Assembly: GCA_002868905.1 (NCBI GenBank)
Contig: PKUA01000006.1
Coordinates: forward strand, 1-64,000
DNA from: Desulfuromonas sp.
Lineage (GTDB): Bacteria > Desulfobacterota > Desulfuromonadia > Desulfuromonadales > Geothermobacteraceae
DNA: 64,000 nucleotides
Direction: 5' to 3'
Each line of letters begins with the position of its first letter. Positions within the stretch are counted from its first letter, which is position 1. A program made the position numbers and the translations under genes. Shown here one piece after another: positions 17,768-25,133 of this stretch. Under the pieces are notes generated by a model. It was not told the origin of the DNA. It made no database searches and saw only the letters and a list, made by a program, of their open reading frames with translations.

Positions 17768-17795
17768 GTAGAGACGTAGCATGCTACGTCTCTAC
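17768..17795. repeat. 28-bp perfect palindrome, GTAG-type REP-like repeat (copy 1)
   Basis: Perfect palindrome with half-site GTAGAGACGTAGCA. An identical copy lies at 43082-43109 and diverged relatives at 22703-22835. The GTAG start resembles REP sequences handled by RAYT transposases. It lies between the tRNA-Trp terminator and thiI. Confidence 0.85.
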
Positions 17796-17858
17796 CCCTT
17801 CGAAGCAGCATTTGCGTGATTCTTTTGTCCAAACCGAAACAACCAAGGAGACCGGCAG

Positions 17859-19046
17859 ATGTTCGACCGGATAATTATCCATTACAGCGAAATCGCCATT
17901 AAAGGGAAAAACCGCGCTTATTTCGAGAACGCCCTGGTCAAGCGAATCAAGCAGGCCCTCGGCGACCAGGCCAAAATTCACAAACGTTACGGTCGCATCG
18001 TCTGCATACCAGTAGCAAGTGCTGATGCCGCAGAACTCTGTGCCCGCCTGTCGCGGGTACCGGGTATCGCCCACTTCTCCCTTGGACGTGCTGCCGGGAA
18101 AGATATGGAGGAGATCAAGCAGGTCGCTGTCGATCTGATGCAGAGTCTCGATTTCGAAAGTTTCGGCGTCAGGACCAAGCGCTCCGACAAGACCTTTCCG
18201 GTCAAATCCAACGAAATCAGCCGCCAAGTCGGCGGGTGCATCGCTGCGACCCTGGAGAAAAAAGTCAACCTGACCGACCCCGACCAGTGGTTGTATATCG
18301 AACTGACCCACCGCGAGACCCTGATTTACAGCGAAAAGATTTCCGGTCCCGGCGGCCTTCCGGTCGGTACCAGCGGAAAGCTGGTCGCCTCCCTCTCCGG
18401 CGGGATCGACAGCCCGGTCGCCGCCGCCATGATGATGAAACGGGGCTGCGAGATCATCTTCGGCCACATCCGCAACGAGACCCAGTTCGCCGGTGCCGCG
18501 GTCAACAAAATCGAAGAGCTTGTCAACACCCTGACCAGGCACCAGGTCCGTTCAAAACTCTATATTTTCCCGTTCGGCGAGATCCAGCGCCATATCATCG
18601 CCTTCGTCCCAGCCAAGCACCGGATGATCATCTATCGCCGCTGCATGATGCGGTTGCTCAACCGGTTGGCAGATAAACACCGTGCCAAGGGGATCGTCAC
18701 CGGTGACTCCCTTGGCCAGGTCGCCTCCCAGACCCTCGACAACATTCGCTGTATCCAGGCCGCCTCCGAGCTGCCGGTCCTGTCGCCGCTGGTCGGTCTC
18801 AACAAGGACGAGATCATCACGCTGGCTGAAAAAATCGGCACGTTCGAATCCTCCATTCAGCCCTACCCCGACTGCTGCTCCTTCATGATCGCCGCCCACC
18901 CGGAAACGCGGGCCGATCTGGACGAAATCGAGCGGTACGAAGCAGGGATTGTCCAACTTGACGACCTGCTGGAGCAGTGCCTCGAACAAGCCGAACTGCG
19001 CACCTTCGAAATCTCATCCATGGAACCGACATCCCCCGGGGATTGA
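17859..19046 (+). CDS. thiI: tRNA 4-thiouridine synthase ThiI (no rhodanese domain)
   Basis: Adenylates and thiolates U8 of tRNA and takes part in sulfur transfer for thiamine. The 395-residue protein has an N-terminal ferredoxin-like and THUMP region (about 1-165), then the PP-loop ATP pyrophosphatase motif SLSGGIDSPVA (about 177-187). The C-terminal rhodanese domain of the enterobacterial enzyme is missing, the usual form in many anaerobes. CCSFM near residue 340 supplies candidate redox cysteines. The ATG follows AAGGAG. Confidence 0.92.
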   Translation: MFDRIIIHYSEIAIKGKNRAYFENALVKRIKQALGDQAKIHKRYGRIVCIPVASADAAELCARLSRVPGIAHFSLGRAAGKDMEEIKQVAVDLMQSLDFESFGVRTKRSDKTFPVKSNEISRQVGGCIAATLEKKVNLTDPDQWLYIELTHRETLIYSEKISGPGGLPVGTSGKLVASLSGGIDSPVAAAMMMKRGCEIIFGHIRNETQFAGAAVNKIEELVNTLTRHQVRSKLYIFPFGEIQRHIIAFVPAKHRMIIYRRCMMRLLNRLADKHRAKGIVTGDSLGQVASQTLDNIRCIQAASELPVLSPLVGLNKDEIITLAEKIGTFESSIQPYPDCCSFMIAAHPETRADLDEIERYEAGIVQLDDLLEQCLEQAELRTFEISSMEPTSPGD

Positions 19047-19138
19047 CTCAAGCCCCCGGACGTGCCATAAACTTGCGGACAAACTCAGGAAACCCGAATC
19101 CGTGTTGATTCGTTTGACGCTGAAAAAGGAGGCAAGAA

Positions 19139-19519
19139 ATGATCGAGATTGATTTTGACAAAATGGGCGGCCTGATTCCCGCCATCATCCAGGACCACGA
19201 AAACGGCGAAGTGCTGATGGTCGCTTTCATGGACAAAAAAACCCTGGAAAACACCCTGCGGGACGGCAAGACCTGGTTCTACAGCCGCACCCGCAACAAG
19301 TACTGGATGAAAGGCGAAGAGTCGGGGAACACCCAGGACGTGGTCGAGATACTGACCGACTGCGATGCCGACACGGTTGTCATCAAGGTCAAGCAGAACG
19401 GCCCGGCCGCCTGCCACACCGGCAACCGGAGCTGCTTTTACGTCCGCTGGGAAGACGGTCAGTGGGTGGAGCACTCTAACCCGTTGTTCAACCCCGACGA
19501 AGTCTATAAGAAAAAATAA
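19139..19519 (+). CDS. hisI: Phosphoribosyl-AMP cyclohydrolase
   Basis: Opens the purine ring of phosphoribosyl-AMP, the third step of histidine synthesis. The 126-residue protein is the stand-alone form, without HisE. Metal-binding residues lie in [10 protein letters not shown] and in [20 protein letters not shown] lies eight bases ahead of the ATG. It is followed after 18 bases by hisG, so both are probably one transcript; the other his genes are not in the window. Confidence 0.94.
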   Translation: MIEIDFDKMGGLIPAIIQDHENGEVLMVAFMDKKTLENTLRDGKTWFYSRTRNKYWMKGEESGNTQDVVEILTDCDADTVVIKVKQNGPAACHTGNRSCFYVRWEDGQWVEHSNPLFNPDEVYKKK

Positions 19520-19537
19520 CCGAAAGAGGATGTCATT

Positions 19538-20413
19538 ATGGCCAACGAACTGAAATTAGGCATCCCGAAGGGGAGCCTCGAAGAGGCGACCATCGACCTG
19601 TTCAAGAAAGCCGGCTGGACCATCACCGCGCGGTCCCGCAGCTACTTCCCCGACTGCGACGACCCGGAGATGTCCTGCAGCCTGGTCCGACCCCAGGAGC
19701 TGAGCAAGGTCCTGGAGCGTGGCGTGCTCGATGTCGGCATCGCCGGACGTGACTGGGTTCGTGAAAACGACTCCGACGTGGTCGAGGTCGGCGAGATGGT
19801 CTACTCCAAGGTCTCGCGCCGTCCGGCCCGCTGGGTGCTGGTGGTCGGCCCGGACTCCGAGGTGGAGAAACCGGAAGATCTCGCCGGCGCCACCATCTCG
19901 ACCGAGCTGGTCGGCTTCACTAAACGGTTCTTCGCCGAGCGCAACATCCCGGTCTCCGTCGAGTTCTCCTGGGGCGCCACTGAGGCGAAAATCCTCAAGG
20001 GGTTGTGCGATGCTATCGTCGAGGTCACCGAGACCGGCTCGACCATCAAGGCCAACAACCTGCGGATCGTCGACACCCTGATGGAATCGGTTCCGGTTCT
20101 GGTCGCCAACAAGGACGCCTGGGCCGATCCCTGGAAACGGACCAAGATCGAGCAGATCTACACCCTGCTGCAGTCCGCCCTGCGGGCCGAGGGGATGGTC
20201 GGAGTCAAGATGAACGCCCCCGGAGACAAGGTCGAGGCGATCAGCGAAGTGCTGCCGAGCCTCAACCACCCGACCGTGTCGCACCTTTACAAGTCGGACT
20301 GGGTCTCAATCGAAACCATCATGGCGGAAAACGAGATCCGGGTCATCATCCCGCAGCTGCTGGAACTCGGCGCTGAAGGGATCGTCGAATACCCGCTCAA
20401 CAAGATCATCTGA
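19538..20413 (+). CDS. hisG: ATP phosphoribosyltransferase, long form
   Basis: Catalyses the first, feedback-regulated step of histidine synthesis (ATP plus PRPP). At 291 residues it is the long, hexameric type that needs no HisZ. The catalytic region includes [12 protein letters not shown] and the PRPP loop [14 protein letters not shown]; the C-terminal ACT-like domain (about 225-291) is where histidine inhibits. AAAGAGGA precedes the ATG. The gene is followed by a hairpin at 20423-20450. Confidence 0.95.
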   Translation: MANELKLGIPKGSLEEATIDLFKKAGWTITARSRSYFPDCDDPEMSCSLVRPQELSKVLERGVLDVGIAGRDWVRENDSDVVEVGEMVYSKVSRRPARWVLVVGPDSEVEKPEDLAGATISTELVGFTKRFFAERNIPVSVEFSWGATEAKILKGLCDAIVEVTETGSTIKANNLRIVDTLMESVPVLVANKDAWADPWKRTKIEQIYTLLQSALRAEGMVGVKMNAPGDKVEAISEVLPSLNHPTVSHLYKSDWVSIETIMAENEIRVIIPQLLELGAEGIVEYPLNKII

Positions 20414-20422
20414 CTGGTAAAC

Positions 20423-20450
20423 AAAGGGCATCCCCGACGGGATGCCCTTT
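20423..20450 (+). terminator. Hairpin after hisG, probable weak terminator
   Basis: Stem AAAGGGCATCCC / GGGATGCCCTTT with a four-base loop. Only a loose T-rich stretch follows, so read-through into the next gene is likely. Confidence 0.65.
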
Positions 20451-20462
20451 GTCGTCTTGCCT

Positions 20463-20873
20463 ATGAAACTTCTGATGATTCATACAACCCGTTTCGCCTA
20501 CCGCACCGGCCACAAATCCCTGGACGATGTTCCGGAGAATAACGCAACGGCTGACTACTCGGATGCCCTGGTCGGTTTCATCCATGCCGAGGCGGAGGAC
20601 GTCGACAACGCGAAGAAGGTCGAGACCAAGCTGGTCAAGAACCTCAAGTGGGGCGCTCGCAAAAACGGAACCTCCCACATCATCCTGCACTCTTTCTCCC
20701 ACCTCTCCGAGAGCAAAGCGCCGGCCGATTTCACCAAGGACCTGTTTGACCGCTGCCAGCAGCGGCTCGAAGAGGCCGGCTATCGCACCGAGCAGACCCC
20801 GTTCGGCTATTTTCTCGACCTGGAACTGGCTGCACCCGGCCTACCGACAGCGCGGATTTTCACCAGTTTCTGA
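20463..20873 (+). CDS. Free-standing threonyl-tRNA synthetase-type editing domain
   Basis: A 136-residue protein starting MKLLMIHTTRFAYRTG, with KNGTSHIILHSFSHLSE in the middle and PFGYFLDLEL near the end. This resembles the editing domain found at the N-terminus of archaeal ThrRS (PF08915-like, DTD-related fold), here as a single-domain protein. Such domains remove wrongly attached amino acids from tRNA. The ATG at 20463 is used because the upstream in-frame start falls inside the hisG hairpin. The gene has only the hisG read-through or a short spacer for a promoter. Confidence 0.72.
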   Translation: MKLLMIHTTRFAYRTGHKSLDDVPENNATADYSDALVGFIHAEAEDVDNAKKVETKLVKNLKWGARKNGTSHIILHSFSHLSESKAPADFTKDLFDRCQQRLEEAGYRTEQTPFGYFLDLELAAPGLPTARIFTSF

Positions 20874-20890
20874 CCCCTACCCCCATTGAA

Positions 20891-20941
20891 GTGACAGTTA
20901 CCTCATGACTGTTGGCTTTTAGGATTAAAGGTAACTGTCAC
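20891..20941. repeat. Inverted repeat between convergent genes
   Basis: Arms GTGACAGTTACC (20891-20902) and GGTAACTGTCAC (20930-20941) with a 27-base spacer. It lies between the editing-domain gene and the leftward selenoprotein gene. No T run fits a standard terminator, so it may be a REP-like element. Confidence 0.7.
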
Positions 20942-20954
20942 CAATTTTCGGTCA

Positions 20955-21293
20955 TCACTTGACCCAGTCGGTGTAGAGGTCATTGTTAAAACCGATGATG
21001 AACTCGTCACCGACTCGGTAGGTCGGCGCCCGCAGGTTGCCGCTCGGCCCCATCGCATTCTGCAGCACCTCCGCCTTGCTCCCCGATGGGTCGTCGAACA
21101 CCTGCACTTTCTTCCCCTTGGCAACCGTCACCCGGACTCCCTGTTTCAACAGGTCCCACGCCTGCTCCTCGTTGAACCGGGTGGTGCGCGCATCAACTGC
21201 CTCTTCAACCTGCACCTGCTTGTTCTCAAGAAACTCTTGAGCTTTTTTGCAGGACGTTCACCCCTTGCGCAGATAAGCCCAATCAACCTTCAT
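20955..21293 (-). CDS. ArsC-like thioredoxin-fold selenoprotein with in-frame UGA (UxxC motif)
   Basis: Read from the ATG at 21293, which has a strong AAGGAG site, the protein is 112 residues with TGA as codon 12 (21258-21260): MKVDWAYLRKG-U-TSCKKAQEFL. The U-T-S-C motif sits where ArsC/Spx-family proteins have their redox CxxC or CxTCRKA motif, and the rest (residues 13-112, including LRAPTYRVGDEFIIGF) is intact and ArsC-like. Ordinary annotation would start at 21215 and lose the active site. A SECIS-like hairpin follows the UGA. It is the last gene of the leftward nifB run, after another ArsC-like nitrogenase-associated gene, so a redox role in nitrogen fixation is likely but unproven. Confidence 0.82.
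21215..21253 (-). promoter_or_regulatory. SECIS element of the ArsC-like selenoprotein
   Basis: Hairpin starting a few bases after the UGA: outer stem CCTGC/GCAGG, inner stem CTCAAG/CTTGAG, apical loop AGUUU. The loop begins 22 bases after the UGA and has G in its second position, meeting the usual bacterial SECIS rules (loop 16-37 bases from the UGA, G in the first two loop positions). Confidence 0.78.
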
Positions 21294-21394
21294 ATCGATT
21301 CTCCTTTCTCATTCTGATGAGACATAAAGATATCACAGGGCGAGCAAAGGAAAAGCCGTCTGACAGGAAGTTGCTCACGCGACCCGATTCGACT

Positions 21395-21802
21395 TCAGCC
21401 AAAGACCACGCAAGGGCAATGGCGGGGATCGCGCTCACCGACCGAAGCGAGGTTGAGCCCGATCCAGTTATGAACTTCGTTGACGTCGAAACCGGCAAGA
21501 CGCTGCTTGCCGACCTGCATCAACGGCCTGACAATGAGCAACGGCTCCTCGACCATCATGCCCAAGGCAACTTCCGGCTGAACCTCTGCCGGGACAATCT
21601 CGCCCGACTTGACCCCCGGGTTGCTCGGATTAAACCACTCTGAAACGGGCCGAGACCCAAAAAAAGAGGCGAGGGTTTCTACCGTCCACGATTCTGTCAA
21701 AAGATCGTTGACCTCAAGTTCGTGCCCCGATGCGAGCAGGATCTCCTTCTGCCGTTTATTACCCTGACAACCGGGCTTTTCCCAAAAAATCACCTTGGCC
21801 AT
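21395..21802 (-). CDS. ArsC-like nitrogenase-associated protein
   Basis: A 135-residue thioredoxin-fold protein starting MAKVIFWEKPGCQGNKRQKEIL, with VSEWFNPSNPGVKSGE and LLIVRPLMQVGKQRLAGFD. This is the nitrogenase-associated ArsC-like family (TIGR01616 type), usually found in nif regions; its biochemical role is unsettled. The redox site has a single Cys (PGCQGNK) rather than CxxC. It lies 13 bases after trmO and 101 bases before the selenoprotein gene. Confidence 0.85.
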   Translation of the reverse strand: MAKVIFWEKPGCQGNKRQKEILLASGHELEVNDLLTESWTVETLASFFGSRPVSEWFNPSNPGVKSGEIVPAEVQPEVALGMMVEEPLLIVRPLMQVGKQRLAGFDVNEVHNWIGLNLASVGERDPRHCPCVVFG

Positions 21803-21814
21803 AACATCTCCATC

Positions 21815-22306
21815 TCAGTCATTGTTTGAATCAGCGAAGCGGTCATCGGAACGGGCAACCGCGATCTCATCCATCCCCTTGTCGAGCCAGCCGCACCGCA
21901 CGGGACCGGATGGTTGGTCGAACTCAGGCACATACGGCTTGATATCAAGAACGGGGCTGCCATCGAGCATATCGGCATCCACGACCTCGACTGTTACCCC
22001 GTCGATTCGACAAAGGCGCAAAACGGAGAGACCGATCGGGTTCGGCCGGCACGGCGCGCGGGTCGCGAACAATCCATGGGGGGAATCGTCGAGGAACGGA
22101 GTGACCATCAATCGTGGTGACGGGGCACGGTGGAAGTGATAAAGAACGATGATGTGGGAAAAACCGTCGAGGTCCTGCAGGGCCGCCTCCCATGCCGGGT
22201 CGATTTCGATACGGCCGATCGCACCGCGGGCTGAGGAGGGCTGGATCGGCATGTCGGTCGGCTCGGTAAACGGCGTTCTCAGGATGCCGATCTGCTGAAA
22301 TTCCAT
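21815..22306 (-). CDS. trmO: TrmO / TsaA family tRNA methyltransferase
   Basis: A 163-residue beta-barrel protein of the UPF0066/TrmO family, which N6-methylates t6A37 in tRNAs reading ACY codons using SAM. Conserved regions are IGILRTPF at the start, FSHIIVLYHFH, RAPCRPNPIGLS and GSPVLDIKPYVPEFD. The ATG at 22306 has GGAGGA upstream, overlapping the end of the preceding gene; a longer frame to 22393 is rejected. Some clusters carry TrmO-like genes next to molybdenum or nif genes, so a role beyond tRNA is possible. Confidence 0.86.
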   Translation of the reverse strand: MEFQQIGILRTPFTEPTDMPIQPSSARGAIGRIEIDPAWEAALQDLDGFSHIIVLYHFHRAPSPRLMVTPFLDDSPHGLFATRAPCRPNPIGLSVLRLCRIDGVTVEVVDADMLDGSPVLDIKPYVPEFDQPSGPVRCGWLDKGMDEIAVARSDDRFADSNND

Positions 22307-22307
22307 C

Positions 22308-22679
22308 TCATTCCTCCCCGGCCGGATAAGGGTTGCGCGGATTGACCTTGAGACGCATATCGAGCAATTCGAGCAACGCTTCGGCCGCCGCACGCGGCGG
22401 AAGAATGAGAAGATGTTTCTCGAACTCGGCCAACCCTCCAGGCAGATTATCCAACAGGTAATCGCTGGCCTGCTGCTGGTCGGGTCCGTTACTCAGGCGC
22501 AACAACTCGCTGACGTTGCGCTGGTGGGTCGGAACAATCCCCTCAGCCAAACCCCATTGCATCAACTGGAACATCGGAAGCTCCCGGGGATTCTCAACGA
22601 CACCGGAGTCCTTGAGCTTTATGGCGGCGATCCGGTTGACCAGCGAGAGCCGCAGACCGGTATTGAGCGAAGAACTCAT
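22308..22679 (-). CDS. Unknown small protein in the nifB operon
   Basis: I do not recognise this 123-residue protein. It is soluble, mostly helical, with a leucine-rich C-terminal half (LLELLDMRL). Features include FQLMQWGLAEGIVPTHQRN and LPGGLAEFEKHLLILPPRAAAEALLELL; there are no cysteines or obvious metal motif. It sits between nifB and trmO on the same strand, with its stop one base from the trmO start, so cotranscription with nifB is likely. Confidence 0.7.
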   Translation of the reverse strand: MSSSLNTGLRLSLVNRIAAIKLKDSGVVENPRELPMFQLMQWGLAEGIVPTHQRNVSELLRLSNGPDQQQASDYLLDNLPGGLAEFEKHLLILPPRAAAEALLELLDMRLKVNPRNPYPAGEE

Positions 22680-22702
22680 TCCGAACCTATCAAGGAACGT
22701 TA

Positions 22703-22835
22703 CTGAGTGAGACGCGTCGATGACGCGTCTCCGGACACATGTAGCGTTTCATGCCGTAGACGTCCCGACGGGACGTCTCTACTGAAAACACTCGCATTGA
22801 GACACGTAGGGACGGCGCATGCAACGTCTCTACAC
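22703..22835. repeat. Cluster of three REP-like inverted repeats
   Basis: Three related units: GAGACGCGTC / GACGCGTCTC (22709-22731), a GTAG-headed hairpin with AGACGTCCC / GGGACGTCT (22756-22782) and a looser GTAGGGACG ... CGTCTCTAC (22806-22833). They belong with the palindromes at 17768 and 43082. They lie between nifB and the unknown gene and could stabilise the nifB transcript. Confidence 0.75.
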
Positions 22836-22847
22836 ATCCTCGTACAC

Positions 22848-23717
22848 TTAAGCCGACTGAGACTGCAACTCGTCGAGATCGAGATCCTGGCCGATCAGGC
22901 CAACGGCATCGGCGCGACACTGCTTGCAGTGACGAGCCTGTGACAGGATCAACTCGGCCTGATTGCGCACCATCTCCATGACGGCATCACTCGGCGGCTC
23001 GAGGTTCTTGAAGATGCCGAGGGGGATCATCGGGATAATGTTCATCACGTCGGCACCGAGATCACGCACCTTGATCGCGAGATCGAGGGTTTCGTGGTCG
23101 TTGACACCGGGAATATAAACCGAGTTGACCTTGACCATCATGCCGGCCGCCGAAGCGTAGCGGACACCGTCGAGTTGGCGTTTGATCAGCAAAGCCGCAC
23201 CGACTTCACAGTCGAGCCGGCTATTCCCATGACGAATCCACTCGTAGACCTTGGCTCCGGTTTCCGGGGTCAGGGCGTTGATGGTGACGGTAATACTGTG
23301 AATACCGAGCTCAACCAGCTTGTTCAGGTGCTCGGTCAGCAACAGACCGTTGGTTGAGAGGCAAAGATGCATCTCGGGGAATTCCTTCTTGACCAGTTCG
23401 AAAGTTTCAAAGGTCTTCGGGTTGGCGAGAGGATCGCCGGGGCCCGCAATACCGACCACTTTCAATTTGCTGCCGACTTTCGGATGACGCCGAACCAGGC
23501 GAACCCGCTCCAGGGCCTGCTCGGGGGTCAAAACCTTGCTGGTGACGCCGGGTCGGGTCTCATTGGCACAATCGAAACGACGTTCACAGAAGCCGCACTT
23601 GATATTGCACCCGGGGGCGACCGGCAGGTGAATTCGGCCGGTATTGGCATGATCACCGCCAAAACAGGGGTGATCGGTCTTTTTCTGCATCTTCATCATC
23701 GGGCAGCCTGTGGCCAT
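22848..23717 (-). CDS. nifB: Nitrogenase cofactor biosynthesis radical SAM protein NifB
   Basis: Makes NifB-co, the [8Fe-9S-C] core of FeMo-co, from two [4Fe-4S] clusters and SAM. The 289-residue protein has the radical SAM motif APGCNIKCGFCERRFDC near residues 30-45, and further Cys in CKQCRADAVG near the end. This is the short form without the C-terminal NifX-like domain. The ATG at 23717 has AAGGAG; a frame extension to 23735 runs into the terminator. It has its own sigma-54 promoter and an antitermination-type leader. Confidence 0.95.
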   Translation of the reverse strand: MATGCPMMKMQKKTDHPCFGGDHANTGRIHLPVAPGCNIKCGFCERRFDCANETRPGVTSKVLTPEQALERVRLVRRHPKVGSKLKVVGIAGPGDPLANPKTFETFELVKKEFPEMHLCLSTNGLLLTEHLNKLVELGIHSITVTINALTPETGAKVYEWIRHGNSRLDCEVGAALLIKRQLDGVRYASAAGMMVKVNSVYIPGVNDHETLDLAIKVRDLGADVMNIIPMIPLGIFKNLEPPSDAVMEMVRNQAELILSQARHCKQCRADAVGLIGQDLDLDELQSQSA

Positions 23718-23734
23718 GGTCGAACTCCTTTTCA

Positions 23735-23771
23735 TAAAAAAGGCGATTTCGAATACATCGAAAGCGCCTTT
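23735..23771 (-). terminator. Intrinsic terminator in the nifB leader
   Basis: Arms AAAGGCG-TTTCGA (23739-23752) and TCGAAA-CGCCTTT (23758-23771) with one mismatch, five-base loop and a run of six T on the minus strand. It lies directly before the nifB ribosome site, so it must be overridden for expression. Confidence 0.88.
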
Positions 23772-23851
23772 GCTTACCTATGAAACAATAAAACCCCGGG
23801 TTCTCTCCCGGGGCTCCCTTGCCTCGAATCATGGAGTACGACCTTGTACTC
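23762..23851 (-). promoter_or_regulatory. ANTAR-type hexaloop hairpins in the nifB leader
   Basis: Three hairpins with six-base loops that have A in position 1 and G in position 4: GAGTAC-AAGGTC-GTACTC (23834-23851), CCCCGGG-AGAGAA-CCCGGGG (23794-23813) and AAGC-AAAGGC-GCTT (23762-23775), given on the minus strand. The last uses bases of the terminator's 5' arm, so the two folds exclude each other. This is the two-hairpin target of ANTAR antiterminators. Confidence 0.75.
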
Positions 23852-23880
23852 TCTGCCTTGTTTTGTTTCTTCTTCATATA

Positions 23881-23895
23881 GCATCGACCGTGCCA
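23881..23895 (-). promoter_or_regulatory. Sigma-54 promoter of nifB
   Basis: Minus strand TGGCAC-GGTCG-ATGC, matching the -24/-12 consensus TGGCAC-N5-TTGC with one mismatch. It lies about 165 bases ahead of the nifB ATG, upstream of the leader hairpins. Confidence 0.8.
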
Positions 23896-24052
23896 GCTTG
23901 ATGCTATACTGCATAACTCTTCCCCATTTTATCTTCAATTGTCGACAGGGCTACCGACAAAACCTTCAAAAATCTAATTTCATTACACTTTTCTCTCGAT
24001 TTATCCTGGAAACACTACCTTAAAATACGGAGTACTTGTTGGCCGCGGCGGA

Positions 24053-24094
24053 AAAAATGGGGCAAGGAGGAGGCGCCATGCATCCTCCTGCCCA
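24053..24094 (-). terminator. Intrinsic terminator after the NifX-like gene
   Basis: Minus strand arms GGGCAGGAGGA and TCCTCC-TTGCCC (24084-24094 and 24061-24072) with an 11-base loop, followed by CATTTTTT. It would end the nifHDK-X-fdxN transcript before the nifB promoter. The rest of 23896-24228 holds a GGGGACAG-type inverted repeat at about 24197-24222 and no gene. Confidence 0.8.
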
Positions 24095-24228
24095 AGCCGT
24101 AGGCAATTGCATCTCTGGAAAGACCAACAATCGGGCAGAGCCGATGTTGGCCGTTGGGCACCGTGTATCAGGGACTGGTCCCGCACGGGGTCTGTCCCTT
24201 TAAACCTTCGGGGACAGCCCCTCACCCA

Positions 24229-24606
24229 TCATTTATGTGCACACTGTTCCGTGCGCCCACCGCACTTGCTGCCATCGCAAACCGCGTCATGGGCCAGCTT
24301 CAAAGCAGGTGTGATCGGCCCATGGGCGTTGATCACCTTGAAACCATGCTTCTCCAGTTCCTGTTTCGGCAGATCGCCAATCATGGCGGTCACAACCGCC
24401 TGGCAATCTTTGAGCGCCTCGAGGATCCCGTTAAGTTGTGAGTGTCGAAACGGATGTTCAGGGTCGAAGCTGCAGTACTTCTCCACCGTAACCTCGTCGA
24501 CCTGCAATGGGTCGCCGTTGCGGTACTTGAAAATGCGAAACTGCTCTGCGTGGCCGAAATGCTGGTCGATCTCGGTACCTGATTTCGATGCGACTGCAAT
24601 GAGCAT
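24229..24606 (-). CDS. NifX/NifB-C-type cofactor-binding protein with Cys-rich tail
   Basis: A 125-residue protein of the dinitrogenase iron-molybdenum cofactor-binding family (PF02579). It starts MLIAVASKSGTEIDQHFGHA and has EVTVEKYCSF and the family motif VVTAMIGDLPKQELEKHGFKV. Such proteins carry cofactor precursors between NifB and NifEN. The C-terminus ends CDGSKCGGRTEQCAHK, a Cys-rich tail that may bind a metal or cluster. The ATG at 24606 has AAGGAG. It is the last gene of the nifHDK-nifX-fdxN run. Confidence 0.85.
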   Translation of the reverse strand: MLIAVASKSGTEIDQHFGHAEQFRIFKYRNGDPLQVDEVTVEKYCSFDPEHPFRHSQLNGILEALKDCQAVVTAMIGDLPKQELEKHGFKVINAHGPITPALKLAHDAVCDGSKCGGRTEQCAHK

Positions 24607-24688
24607 GTCAAACTCCTTGTATGAAGTTGGCACTGGCCATCATCCGGCAACGATCACAGGACAAAGGCCGATCAGCAACCCCCTTTTA

Positions 24689-24958
24689 TCAAGCTTCTTT
24701 GGTCGAAAAGGTGAAACACTTTTTCGGACAGGCGACACCGCAACCGGCGCAACCGATACAATCGTCCTGATTAGCGATAGTCATGATCATGCGGGTCGAC
24801 TCGGATTCCTCGTCGACCAGATCTTCCGGTCCAAGCACCTTGCGAGCACACGATTTAAAGCAGCGACCGCAGCCAATACACTTTTCGGGGTCGATGCCAG
24901 TGACGAATGTCGGGGTCCAGTCGGCCCCCCCATAAGTTTTTCCAGTCAGTAAAGCCAT
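24689..24958 (-). CDS. fdxN: Nif-specific 2[4Fe-4S] ferredoxin III
   Basis: An 89-residue ferredoxin with the nif-specific N-terminus [19 protein letters not shown]. The two cluster motifs are [14 protein letters not shown] (about 27-40) and [15 protein letters not shown] (about 67-81). Its role is electron supply to nitrogenase or to cofactor assembly. It lies in the nifHDKX run, 82 bases ahead of the NifX-like gene. Confidence 0.92.
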   Translation of the reverse strand: MALLTGKTYGGADWTPTFVTGIDPEKCIGCGRCFKSCARKVLGPEDLVDEESESTRMIMTIANQDDCIGCAGCGVACPKKCFTFSTKEA

Positions 24959-25020
24959 TGTCGTTCTCCTCTTCTATTGTTATTGTTCTGCCAACTGATT
25001 CCGTAAAATGTTGAAGTAGC

Positions 25021-25133
25021 GTGCAATTTACGTCGAGGCCAAGGAAGCCTGGGCGACCCCCGGAGACGTAGCAACGCTACGTTGCACAAGGAGGAGCCGC
25101 AGGCTGACGTCGGGATCGGCGTAAAGGGACGCT
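25021..25133 (-). repeat. Structured repeat A, directly after nifX
   Basis: About 110 bases related to repeat B (25651-25764). Shared blocks include CAAGGAAG, CGTAGCA-CGCTACG, GCACAA-GAG and CTGACG. The centre CGTAGCAACGCTACG is self-complementary and outer parts pair imperfectly, giving a long hairpin. It overlaps the nifX stop codon and lies before fdxN. Confidence 0.75.

Noticed and set aside
22703-22835. Possible CRISPR array
   Set aside because: The repeats are palindromic but differ from each other and lack regular spacers.
24107-24952. 281-codon plus-strand frame opposite fdxN and the NifX-like gene
   Set aside because: Runs across two clear minus-strand genes and a terminator; no domain or ribosome site.
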